Part shown: positions 43,328 through 51,995 of the stretch, in pieces
Position numbering within the stretch: position 1 is the stretch's first letter
Layout: each line of letters opens with the position of its first letter
NCBI GenBank assembly: GCA_002418285.1
Contig: DIDT01000066.1
Coordinates: 62,001 to 126,000 of the forward strand
Direction: 5' to 3'
Length of the DNA stretch: 64,000 nucleotides
From: Phycisphaerales bacterium UBA5793
Lineage (GTDB): Bacteria; Planctomycetota; Phycisphaerae; Phycisphaerales; UBA5793
Translations under genes and position numbers: made by a program
Notes under the pieces: generated by a model
Seen by the model: only the letters and a program-made list of their open reading frames with translations
Told to the model about the DNA's origin: nothing
The model's database searches: none

Positions 43328-43897
43328 TCAGGCCTTTGCCGTGCCGGTTGCGACTGACTTCTCGTAGCGATCGATTGACATTAGGATCTCGGCGTGCGCT
43401 GCGGCCGAATCGTGCCAGCCGAGCGTCTTGACATCGCCGGAATCTTCAAGCTGCTTGTAGGTTGCAAAGAAGTGCTCCACCTCGCGCAGGAAGTGAGCCG
43501 GAACGCGCCACAGATCGCGGAACTCGGCGAACGTGGGATCTGTAGCCGGCACCGCCAGCACTTTGAAATCGTTGTCGCCGCGGTCGGTCATGCGGAACAG
43601 GCCGAGCGGCCGGGCCTCGATGAGACAACCGGAGAATGTCGGTTCATTAACCATGACGAGAATGTCGAGCGGATCGTGATCTTCGGCGAGCGTCTGGGGG
43701 ATGAAGCCGTAGTCGCCGGGATAGTGGGCAGATGAGTAGAGGTAGCGATCGAGTTTTAGGAGACCGGTGGTTTTGTCAAGCTCGAACTTGCTTCGCCGAC
43801 CCTTGGGGATTTCGACGATGACGTTGACCGTGTGGGGCACATCGGGCCCGGGCGGTACAAGCATGAAGGGATTGATCGACGCGTGCTGCGGCGACAT
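43328..43897 (-). CDS. ppa: Inorganic pyrophosphatase, family I
   Basis: 189 aa from the ATG at 43897, which has GAGG at -10 to -7; an ATG at 43909 is an alternative. It hydrolyses pyrophosphate to phosphate with Mg2+, driving biosynthesis. Family I residues are seen in VNVIVEIPKGRRSKFELDK, SSAHYPGDYGFIPQTL and the metal-binding EDHDPLDILVM. The 458-aa unknown gene follows 42 nt downstream on the same strand. Confidence 0.93.
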   Translation of the reverse strand: MSPQHASINPFMLVPPGPDVPHTVNVIVEIPKGRRSKFELDKTTGLLKLDRYLYSSAHYPGDYGFIPQTLAEDHDPLDILVMVNEPTFSGCLIEARPLGLFRMTDRGDNDFKVLAVPATDPTFAEFRDLWRVPAHFLREVEHFFATYKQLEDSGDVKTLGWHDSAAAHAEILMSIDRYEKSVATGTAKA

Positions 43898-44007
43898 GGA
43901 AAGCCTCATTTCTCAAGGTCAGTCGGACGAAGAAGGGATGATATCTGGCGAGTCGAAGAAGACCCACGGACCAGCTCCGGACGCAGGGATCCACCTTAGA
44001 ATCCGCC

Positions 44008-44802
44008 GTGCCCATTACACGATTGATTCGATGGTTGACCGGGTTTCGCCGCCGCAAGAGGGACCGGATTCGTTCCGGCCCCCTGCCACCGGAGTGGCGT
44101 GCGATTCTGGAACGCCGCTCTGGCGCCTGGCGGCGACTCAATCCTGCGGATCGCGCCGAACTTGTCGGCCACGTTCTCGTGTTTCTCAATGAGAAGCACT
44201 TCGAGGGTTGTGGCGGGCTGACGATCACCGACGAGATTCGCGTCACCATCGCTGCCGAGGCGTGTGTGTTGTTGTTGCATCGGGACACGGAGTACTTCCC
44301 TTTGCTGCGCTCCATCCTGGTCTATCCGAGGGAGTACATCGCACCCACAGCCGAGCACTTGGATGACGGAACCGTAATCGAGGACCATCAGCCGCGGCAG
44401 GGCGAGTCGTGGGATCAGGGTTCGCTCGTGCTCTCCTGGCGCGATGTACTGGGCGGCGCGGCGAATCCGCATGACGGTCAGAATGTGGTGCTTCACGAGT
44501 TCGCGCACCAGATCGATGAAGAGTTCAACCTCTCCGAAGTGGATCCTCGCAACGCACTCAATGATGCCGCACGCCACTGGGCCATGGTCTTTGATCGCGC
44601 GTTCGAGCGATTCTCGACTGAAGTGGAACAAGGTCGCGCCACGCCGATTGATCCGTATGGCGCAACAAACGAGGCTGAGTTCTTTGCGGTGATTACCGAG
44701 ACGTTCTTCGAGCGGCCAACCGACCTGCGACGCTACGACCCGGGACTCTACGAGCAATGGTCACTGTTTTTTCGACAGGACCCGATCTCGTGGCGAGGCT
44801 GA
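44008..44802 (+). CDS. MtfA-like zinc-dependent peptidase (DgsA anti-repressor family)
   Basis: 264 aa from a GTG at 44008. The zinc motif is HEFAHQIDE (about residues 161-169), and the downstream EAEFFAVITETFFERP supplies the third ligand typical of the MtfA family. In E. coli MtfA binds the glucose repressor Mlc and has aminopeptidase activity; that partner cannot be inferred here. Length and motif spacing (about 260 aa) fit the family. It is convergent with the glycosyltransferase at 44810. Confidence 0.88.
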   Translation: MPITRLIRWLTGFRRRKRDRIRSGPLPPEWRAILERRSGAWRRLNPADRAELVGHVLVFLNEKHFEGCGGLTITDEIRVTIAAEACVLLLHRDTEYFPLLRSILVYPREYIAPTAEHLDDGTVIEDHQPRQGESWDQGSLVLSWRDVLGGAANPHDGQNVVLHEFAHQIDEEFNLSEVDPRNALNDAARHWAMVFDRAFERFSTEVEQGRATPIDPYGATNEAEFFAVITETFFERPTDLRRYDPGLYEQWSLFFRQDPISWRG

Positions 44803-44809
44803 GGATGGT

Positions 44810-46669
44810 CTAGAACACGTATGCCGCGAGTGTGCGCTGCAGCACCGATTCCAGATCATAGGTTTCTCGCACGAACGCTCGACCTGCGGCACCGTGCTTG
44901 TCGCGCAGCGCCGCCGAGTTGAGCAGCCGACTGACCGCTGCCGAGAGCGCACCGACATCTTCCCGATCTGCCAAAAGTCCCGTGCGTTCGTGTTCAATTA
45001 CTTCGGCGGTGCCACCTGCATCAGTTGCCACGATGCCTTTTCCCAGCGCCAGCGCTTCGAGCAGGCAGTTGGGCGTCCCTTCCTGATCGGAAGTCAGCAA
45101 CACAACATCAGCTGCGGACATGATCGCTTTCACATCGCGGCGCTGGCCCAGCAGCAGAACCGCGTGCTCCATGTGAAGTGACGCAATGCGGCGGCGAATG
45201 GCCTGCTCCAAGGGGCCGACGCCAGCGATCACTGCAACACAGTCCGGATGGGCCAGTCGCAGCCGACGGATTGTCTCGACGAACACATCCGGCCGCTTTT
45301 CGAGCGACAATCGCATGATGCCGGCGATGAAGGGTTGATCATGGCCAAGACTCAACTCACTGCGAATGCTATGGGTCTCGTCCGGTGATGGCGCTTCGAA
45401 GGCCTTCGGCGCCAGGGCATTGCGCAGGATGATGAATCGGTTGGCGTCAAGTCCCAACCAGTCAGCGTAGTCCTTGGCGCCTGCCTTGGAGTTGCCCGCC
45501 AGCACCACGTTCCGTCTGGTTGCGAGGTACGAGTACCACTGCCGCATCCACGGCTTGCAGAGATGGGGAAAGTGTGTGGGGTTTACGTTGCGCGTCGAAA
45601 GGATGATGCGCGGCGTACCGGCGAGCAGGCCCGCGACACCGCCTAGGATGTTTGGCTCATCGAGCCAGCAATGCAGCACATCCGGCTTCTGCAGCAGCAG
45701 TTCACCGAAAATATCGAGCACACCGCCACGAATCGACTTCGGGATCAGGCGCAGTGCATGCCAAAGGGTCTCATCGCGCCTCAACCGCTGCGTCAGCGCC
45801 ACAAGTGCCGCCTGGTCGATTGCTCCCGCCTGTCGCGCATCGAGGTCATATTCGCGGAGCAGGGGAAGATAGTGCGCACGGTCGCCACTCAACGGCGTCT
45901 GGGTACGAACAAGCGCGCCCAGTGCTCGCTCGTGCTGAGCGATAGCCATGTTCGCCACTTGTCGCTCGGCCCCGCCTGAATCGAGACTGCTGACAAAGTG
46001 CATGATCCGCTGGACTTGCTTGGCCGGCATGGGCGGTTTTCGTGATCGGAGCGAGGCGTCGAATCGCTGTACGGCCTCAACATCGGCGCTGTCGTCTTCA
46101 GCGGCGCCACCCTCCATAGCAACGGTTCGCATAACGCGAAGAACAGTTCGGTCGAGCGCCGCACCAAGACGATGCAACCTTGATCGGGACGTCGTCACCG
46201 GATTCGGCGATTCCCATTTTGCCTTTCCGATCAGTGCCTGTGCGATGGTTACGCGCCTCCACCGGCCATACTCATCAAAGACAGCCCAGCGCAGGCCGCA
46301 ACGATGCAGGGCTCGGAGCATGCGGCCACTCGTCAGGTCATGTGGTTTGAGAAAGACCACGGTCGAGCCAGTCCGCCGAATGGTGTGTCGATCATCATCA
46401 CTGAATCCGGCTGGCAATAGCGGATTCCACTGCACTTCGTCGATCTTCAGTGTCGGTGCACCGGTCGAACCCGATGCGACTGAACGGGTCGGCGTGGCGC
46501 CCATATCGCGCACAAGCACCGCGTGCTTCAAGCCGGGGATGAGAGACAGCAATTCCGCGCTGCTCAGCAGATCATCGCCAACCACGACGAGTTGATCGCG
46601 CCGCGCGCCGGCGGGCCATCGCACCGCTCCGAACAATGCATGCGGAAGCAGTCGTGCAACAGTGGCCAT
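44810..46669 (-). CDS. GT4-family glycosyltransferase with N-terminal extension
   Basis: 619 aa. Residues about 225-619 form a GT-B glycosyltransferase: MHFVSSLDSGGAERQVANMA opens the acceptor half, and the donor half has FIAGIMRLSLEKRPDVFVE, AGVGPLEQAIRR and the E-x7-E signature in SDQEGTPNCLLEALALGKGIVATDAGG. The first about 220 residues are an unrecognised domain (DQLVVVGDDLLSSAELLSLI, TVVFLKPHDLTSGRML). It is the third gene of a minus-strand glycan operon (4 nt after asnB). Sugar and acceptor are unknown; a role in surface polysaccharide or glycolipid synthesis is inferred. Confidence 0.88.
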   Translation of the reverse strand: MATVARLLPHALFGAVRWPAGARRDQLVVVGDDLLSSAELLSLIPGLKHAVLVRDMGATPTRSVASGSTGAPTLKIDEVQWNPLLPAGFSDDDRHTIRRTGSTVVFLKPHDLTSGRMLRALHRCGLRWAVFDEYGRWRRVTIAQALIGKAKWESPNPVTTSRSRLHRLGAALDRTVLRVMRTVAMEGGAAEDDSADVEAVQRFDASLRSRKPPMPAKQVQRIMHFVSSLDSGGAERQVANMAIAQHERALGALVRTQTPLSGDRAHYLPLLREYDLDARQAGAIDQAALVALTQRLRRDETLWHALRLIPKSIRGGVLDIFGELLLQKPDVLHCWLDEPNILGGVAGLLAGTPRIILSTRNVNPTHFPHLCKPWMRQWYSYLATRRNVVLAGNSKAGAKDYADWLGLDANRFIILRNALAPKAFEAPSPDETHSIRSELSLGHDQPFIAGIMRLSLEKRPDVFVETIRRLRLAHPDCVAVIAGVGPLEQAIRRRIASLHMEHAVLLLGQRRDVKAIMSAADVVLLTSDQEGTPNCLLEALALGKGIVATDAGGTAEVIEHERTGLLADREDVGALSAAVSRLLNSAALRDKHGAAGRAFVRETYDLESVLQRTLAAYVF

Positions 46670-46673
46670 GGCG

Positions 46674-48566
46674 CTACCTGCTCACCGTTGCAACGCTCGG
46701 CGCCATCCGTACGAGCGGCGGTTCCACCCTTGCTTCATTCGCCACGCGACGCATCCAGAGTTCGAGCACCAGCAAGGTCCACACCTGGTAGACGCTGAAC
46801 ATTTCCGGACGACGCTGCACATTCACCCATCCCTGCAGCGCATCACGATCCAGAAGACTGCGGCATTTCGCATCGGGCGCAAGCAGGAGTTCATCGCACA
46901 GATCGATCGCGCTTGACTGGCTCCAGGCGGCCGACGGCAGACCGAACCCCTTCTTCGGCCGCCGTGCCCAAGCGATGGGGCAACGTCGAGCCAGCAGATC
47001 GCGGAGCATTGGCTTGAGTCGGTCGGTCGTCGCCGAGAGTCGGGCTGGGAGATTGGCGGCGAATTGTGCAACAGCCGGATCGAGAAACGGACTGCGCGCT
47101 TCGAGACCATGCGCCATGGTCATGCGATCAACCTTCGCGAGCACGGCGCCGGGCAGATAGGTGTGGACATCGACCTGCCTCATTCGATGGATGAGCGGCT
47201 GGCTCTGGTCGAGCATGGTGGAGCGCATCTGCTTACTGATTTCTCCAGCGCCCAGCGGCATCTCACCGAGCCAGGCACTGATCTGCTCGGGCATGCACAT
47301 CCAGAAGCGCGGCGAGCAATAGGCATCGGCGGGGCTCCAACGCTGCCGCTGGCTGGCCATGTATCGCAGACGATGAGCGAGGTTCGCCTCCTCGCGCAGG
47401 GTCTCGGCGTAGCGCTGGTAGCCGCCGAAGAGTTCATCACCACCGTCACCGCTGAGCACCACCCTGACATCGCGCCGCGCCAACCGCGCCAGCAGCCAGG
47501 TTGGCAGGCAACTGCTGTCGCCCAGCGGTTCGTCAAGCGCATTGACCACGGTGGGCAACAAGTCGAGTATGTCGGGAGTCAGTACTTCGTCGGTGTGTGT
47601 TGTACCCAGATGCGCCGCAGCCTCGCGTGCTTCGAGGTGCTCACTTTCGACGCTGTTCTCGAAGCCAATGCTGAACGAGCGCACAGGGTGATCGACAATG
47701 CGGCGCACAGCCGACGCAATGAGCGACGAATCCACTCCTCCACTGAGCAGTACACCGAGGGGGACATCGCTGACAAGCCGTCGCCTTACTGCATCAGTGA
47801 GCAATGCGTCAAGCTCGTCAAGCAGATCATCCACCTCAAGAGGCGGCGTCATCTCGCTGACGCGTTCGGCTGGAGCCCAGTCGAAGTACCGTTGCGGTTC
47901 TCCAACCGCAGGCTGCACTTCCAGCCTCACCCGCATCCAGCACCCCGGCGGGAGCTTCATTGTTCCCGGATGGATCGACAACGGCTGGTGCACGTACTGC
48001 AAGAGCAGATACGTCGCCAGCGCCGTTTGATCAACTGAGGCATCAAACCAAGGGATAGCCCGCAGCGCACCAAGCTCAGATGCAAAGGCAAACCAGCGGC
48101 TTCCGGTCGTGTAGTACAGTGGCTTCTGGCCGAATCGATCGCGGGCGAGAATGAGCTCTCGTTTCTGTCGATCGAGCATGGCGAAGGCAAACATGCCGTT
48201 GAGATCGGCGATCGCCTCGGGACCGCGATGAGCGAGGTGTTCGAGCACGACTTCGGTGTCACTGTGGCCGCGCCAATTAATGTGTGGCAGCGCGGCCCGC
48301 AACTCGTCGGCGTTGTAGATCTCGCCGTTGTACACCAGGGTGTAGCGCCCACAGGCGCTGGTCATGGGTTGCGCGCCTGCATGGCTTAGGTCGACGATCG
48401 TCAGACGTCGATGTCCCAAGGCAAGCCGCAGTGCGCTGTCGAGCAGCATCCCGGAATCGTCGGGACCGCGATGGGCCAAGCGATCTCGCATCGACGTGAC
48501 GAGTGTCGTCAATGAAGCGTCATCAAGATGGTGGGCATGATCAATCAGACCGACGATGCCGCACAT
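46674..48566 (-). CDS. asnB: Glutamine-hydrolysing asparagine synthetase-type amidotransferase
   Basis: 630 aa with GAGGAGG 5 nt upstream. The class II glutaminase starts with the nucleophile Cys2 (MCGIVGLIDHA) and contains LAHRGPDDSG and VYNGEIYN; the synthetase half has the PP-loop SGGVDSSLIASA and LSGDGGDELFGGY. Canonical activity is aspartate plus glutamine plus ATP to asparagine, but homologues inside glycan loci may amidate a sugar acid or peptide instead. Its start overlaps the GT2 stop by 22 nt and its stop lies 4 nt before the GT4 start, so it belongs to the operon. Confidence 0.92.
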   Translation of the reverse strand: MCGIVGLIDHAHHLDDASLTTLVTSMRDRLAHRGPDDSGMLLDSALRLALGHRRLTIVDLSHAGAQPMTSACGRYTLVYNGEIYNADELRAALPHINWRGHSDTEVVLEHLAHRGPEAIADLNGMFAFAMLDRQKRELILARDRFGQKPLYYTTGSRWFAFASELGALRAIPWFDASVDQTALATYLLLQYVHQPLSIHPGTMKLPPGCWMRVRLEVQPAVGEPQRYFDWAPAERVSEMTPPLEVDDLLDELDALLTDAVRRRLVSDVPLGVLLSGGVDSSLIASAVRRIVDHPVRSFSIGFENSVESEHLEAREAAAHLGTTHTDEVLTPDILDLLPTVVNALDEPLGDSSCLPTWLLARLARRDVRVVLSGDGGDELFGGYQRYAETLREEANLAHRLRYMASQRQRWSPADAYCSPRFWMCMPEQISAWLGEMPLGAGEISKQMRSTMLDQSQPLIHRMRQVDVHTYLPGAVLAKVDRMTMAHGLEARSPFLDPAVAQFAANLPARLSATTDRLKPMLRDLLARRCPIAWARRPKKGFGLPSAAWSQSSAIDLCDELLLAPDAKCRSLLDRDALQGWVNVQRRPEMFSVYQVWTLLVLELWMRRVANEARVEPPLVRMAPSVATVSR

Positions 48567-50299
48567 CGGTCCTCCTCAGCGCCACAGGCTTCATCACCAA
48601 GATCCCGGTTTTCATCAAGGCGATGCAACGGCGCGTACTCCGGCTCGACATAAGCATGATGCTCGCTGAAAAGACCACTCCATTCGCCCTGTACGCGTCG
48701 TGGAATCAAATCCCCCGAGCCGATGTTGGTTCGGCACAGCTGCACCTCCCCGACGATCTGCGCAACACGCCCGTGTCTGCTCATGCTTTGCGCCAGCCGG
48801 ACATACCAGGGATCCCCGCAATCTGGCACCGACAGCGCGCGCTGGGCCTCTGATCGCTCCACCAGCAGGCACTGCGGCCCGACGAATGACACGTTACGCG
48901 GCAAGCGCAGCGCCCAGCCGACACCGGGGAGTGTTGTACTACACCCTCGATAGCGGCCCCGCACCTCGCCAAATCGATCCACAAGCCAGCCTGCATCATC
49001 GATCCTGCCATTGGGGCCGATGATGATTCCACCAACCGGCCCAGCGTGAGGTAGCTTCGCGGCCTCAACGAGCGCTCGCACATCTTGAGCCGAAATACTG
49101 CGAACTTGTTGTGACAGGAACAGCACCCATCGCGAGCCGTGTTGCGCCGGCGTTTGGCGCCAGAGGTGGCCAACGATCGTCCCATCGCAGCGCGTGCGAA
49201 CCACTTCAACTTGATCATCAACGGTTACTTTCGCCCGCACGCGGTAGGAAAGCAGGAATGGGCTGTGGTCGACCGTAGCATCGAGGTTCTGCCGCTTGAC
49301 AAACTCAAGCAGCGCCTGCCGACCTGACTCAACCGCGTAAGGCTTAGCGCGGCCGGCGCCGGAGGTAGACTCGCGGTGCGTGCGCCAGTGATAAAGCACA
49401 AGCGGCACGTGGGCGATGCGCACCGACCGTTCCAGGCATCGCAGCACGAGGTCGTAGTCCTGGGCGCCGTTGAATGCCGCTCGGAGGCCGCCAACTTCAC
49501 GCAAGAGCTCAGTTCGTACGACCAGCAGGTGACAGCAATAATTGCTGGTCAAAAGATGATGTGGACTCAGTGCGGGTTTGAAGACTGGCGTATGACGGCT
49601 GCCTCGCTCATCGATCTTGTCCTCGTCGCTGTAGAGGAGTTCAACGCCTTCGTTCTTGACGACTTCCCGGGCCATTGCCGCCAGCGCGTGGGGGCTGAGT
49701 TCATCGTCATGATCGAGCAGGGCGATGTACTCGCCCGCGGCCGCATTGAGACCGTCATTGGTTGCAGCGGAAATACCACCTCGCGTTTCCCTCCGAATCA
49801 GCGCGATGCGATCATCCCCTTTGGCCATCAACGTGACTAACTCGCGCGTATCCTGACGGGTCGAGGCATCATCGACGAGCACCAGAGACCACTTGCCGTA
49901 TGTCTGGTTACGCGCAGATTCGATGCAGGCTTGCAACATGGCCGGCTCGGTGTTGAAGACCGGAACGATGATGGAGAACTTGGGGCCACGTTCGATCAGG
50001 CTCGGATCGACCACGACCTGATCGAACAATCCGGGCTCGATCTCGGACATCCAGATCCGGTAGCGGAGGTCCCGTCGCGCCGCCGCCCGTTCACTGAGCA
50101 TGTGATCTCGCACAAGCGTGCGGCCACCCTCGCGCCAGATGTCGAGCACGCGTCTGGTGACATGCCCGCGGCCGGCGCGGCCGAACCGCCGGCCGAGCCA
50201 ATGCAACGTCTCCCCCGTGTTGCGGATGGTCGTTGCTACAAGACCACCTTCAGGCTTTGGTTCGATTCGCGTCACGTGAACCTCGGCATGCTGTTGCAC
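48545..50299 (-). CDS. GT2-family glycosyltransferase
   Basis: 584 aa. The GT-A domain occupies about 105-340: FSIIVPVFNTEPAMLQACIE, LVLVDDASTRQDT, the DxD-type motif in ALLDHDDELSPHAL and LLYSDEDKIDERG, and GGLRAAFNGAQDYDLVLR. The N-terminal 100 residues and the C-terminal part after 345 are not recognised; the C-part (GPNGRIDDAGWLVDRFGEVRG) resembles the accessory region of O-antigen and S-layer glycosyltransferases. First gene of the minus-strand operon with asnB and GT4; divergent from another GT4 by 55 nt. Confidence 0.9.
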   Translation of the reverse strand: MQQHAEVHVTRIEPKPEGGLVATTIRNTGETLHWLGRRFGRAGRGHVTRRVLDIWREGGRTLVRDHMLSERAAARRDLRYRIWMSEIEPGLFDQVVVDPSLIERGPKFSIIVPVFNTEPAMLQACIESARNQTYGKWSLVLVDDASTRQDTRELVTLMAKGDDRIALIRRETRGGISAATNDGLNAAAGEYIALLDHDDELSPHALAAMAREVVKNEGVELLYSDEDKIDERGSRHTPVFKPALSPHHLLTSNYCCHLLVVRTELLREVGGLRAAFNGAQDYDLVLRCLERSVRIAHVPLVLYHWRTHRESTSGAGRAKPYAVESGRQALLEFVKRQNLDATVDHSPFLLSYRVRAKVTVDDQVEVVRTRCDGTIVGHLWRQTPAQHGSRWVLFLSQQVRSISAQDVRALVEAAKLPHAGPVGGIIIGPNGRIDDAGWLVDRFGEVRGRYRGCSTTLPGVGWALRLPRNVSFVGPQCLLVERSEAQRALSVPDCGDPWYVRLAQSMSRHGRVAQIVGEVQLCRTNIGSGDLIPRRVQGEWSGLFSEHHAYVEPEYAPLHRLDENRDLGDEACGAEEDRCAASSV

Positions 50300-50354
50300 G
50301 TCGGTCAGAGGGCGGGCGGTCGTCTGCGGACCCAGCCATTGTAGAATCCCGCCG

Positions 50355-51467
50355 ATGCCGATTCAGGTCGCCCACATTGTTCCTCTTGCCGCCCGGATCG
50401 GCGGCTATGAACGCCAGGCGATCCTGCTCGCAGTGGCGCAGGCACAATCCGGCCTTGCGGCGTCGATCATCACGCATGCTCCCCACGCCCGTCAGCTCCA
50501 CGACCGCACTCCAGAGATACGCATCGATGGCGTCAACTGGAATCTGGGCCGGGCATCGACGCGAGCCATCGATCGCGCACTCGTCGGGATCACCGTCGTG
50601 CACGTCCACGCCATCGATCCATTCGCAGCGGCAGTTGTGTTGAGAGCGAGGCGGCGTGGCATTCCCGCCGTCATCAAGATCGCCACACAGGGCGATGCGC
50701 TGCGCTACGCGAATCCGGTCGCTCATCCGCCCGAAGTTGTGTCACGCCGACTATTTGAACCCTGGCGATTGCGTCGCCAGCAGCGATTGATGCGCGATGC
50801 CTGGAGTGTCCTGCGCGCCAGCGAGCAGTTCGTCGCGTTGAGCAGCGCCATCGAACATGAGTTAGAAGAGGTCGGCATCGCGGCGGATCGGATCGTGCGA
50901 ATACCAAACGCCGTATCCGTTCCGGAGGCGCCGATCGAGATTCGAAAAGAGGCACGCCGGGCGATCTACGTTGGTCGGCTTGAGGCGCGCAAGCGGGTGG
51001 GCGACCTTCTGGCAGCGCTGGACATGGTGCGAAAGACCCGACCCAATGCTGAACTACACGTGATCGGAGACGGTGCGAGCCGACGATCGCTTCAGTCGCA
51101 ACCATCGCGGGCCATCTTCCATGGAGCGATCGATGATCCTCATTCGATGCTGCGCAGCGCCGACCTGTTTCTCTTTCCCTCCGAGCGAGAAGGTTGCCCC
51201 AACGCTCTGCTTGAAGCGGCAGCCGCGGGCTTGCCGTGCATTGCCACGCGCATCCCAGGTATTTTCGACTGGTTTGATGAATCGATGATGGTGCTTGTTG
51301 AGCCGGCGCGGCCGGAAGCGATCGCCCATGCGTGGCTCGGATTGTGGGATGACGGTCCGCGCCGACGCACACTGGCCGTGGCCGCGCGAACGCGACTTCG
51401 AACCAGCGCCGAGGTCTCTGCAATCAACGAAGAGTACGAGCAGATCTACAGCAGACTGATCGAGTAG
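50355..51467 (+). CDS. GT4-family glycosyltransferase
   Basis: 370 aa GT-B enzyme. HIVPLAARIGGYERQAILLA is the N-terminal glycine loop; the C-domain has AIYVGRLEARKRVGDLLAAL, LHVIGDGASRR and the E-x7-E signature in SEREGCPNALLEAAAAGLPCIATRIPG. It is divergent from the GT2-asnB-GT4 operon and probably works in the same glycan pathway. No strong Shine-Dalgarno before the ATG. Sugar specificity unknown. Confidence 0.9.
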   Translation: MPIQVAHIVPLAARIGGYERQAILLAVAQAQSGLAASIITHAPHARQLHDRTPEIRIDGVNWNLGRASTRAIDRALVGITVVHVHAIDPFAAAVVLRARRRGIPAVIKIATQGDALRYANPVAHPPEVVSRRLFEPWRLRRQQRLMRDAWSVLRASEQFVALSSAIEHELEEVGIAADRIVRIPNAVSVPEAPIEIRKEARRAIYVGRLEARKRVGDLLAALDMVRKTRPNAELHVIGDGASRRSLQSQPSRAIFHGAIDDPHSMLRSADLFLFPSEREGCPNALLEAAAAGLPCIATRIPGIFDWFDESMMVLVEPARPEAIAHAWLGLWDDGPRRRTLAVAARTRLRTSAEVSAINEEYEQIYSRLIE

Positions 51468-51473
51468 CGGGCA

Positions 51474-51866
51474 TCAGAACCCTCCTGCGGCGAGGCTGAT
51501 GAGCAAGAAGACGCCGTAAAAGATGCAAATAACGGTGCCGATGATGCCCATGACCCAGCCAGCGGTCGCCATTCCCTGCGCCGAAGCGTCGAATCCGCCG
51601 GTCTTGATTTCTTCTCTCGCTTTCGCCCCGATGTACCACGCCACAGGTCCGATGAGCGCGCACAGCACCAGGCTGAGTATGCCGAGAATCATGGCCGTCA
51701 CTGGAAGCGACGATTTCTTGGAGCCAGATTCTCGCGAACGCAGTGACTCCACGATTGGCCGGCCGCACTCGGGACAGACGCTCCCGATCGCCGTGCCGGA
51801 CAGGTCATACCCGCACTCAACGCAGGTGTAGCCCGAGTCCTGGACAAGGGGGGGCGGCTCAACCAT
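51474..51866 (-). CDS. Zinc-ribbon plus two-helix membrane protein (DUF4190-like)
   Basis: 130 aa. A zinc ribbon (CVECGYDLSGTAIGSVCPECG, cysteines at about 15, 18, 31 and 34) is followed by two membrane helices (VTAMILGILSLVLCALIGPVAWYIG and ATAGWVMGIIGTVICIFYGVFLL). The repeat of small-residue-rich helices fits DUF4190, a family of unknown function. One of four proteins in 9 kb with this kind of N-terminal ribbon. Convergent with the GT4 gene, 6 nt apart. Confidence 0.85.
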   Translation of the reverse strand: MVEPPPLVQDSGYTCVECGYDLSGTAIGSVCPECGRPIVESLRSRESGSKKSSLPVTAMILGILSLVLCALIGPVAWYIGAKAREEIKTGGFDASAQGMATAGWVMGIIGTVICIFYGVFLLISLAAGGF

Positions 51867-51995
51867 GCCGGTAGTTTACCAGAAGGTCACAGGCACATCG
51901 ATGCCCGACCATGGCATTGCCGCTGGAAACAACGAAGCACTCCGGAGCGGATCCGGAGCGCTTCGCCTGTGACTGCGCGATGTGCTGAGTAAAGA

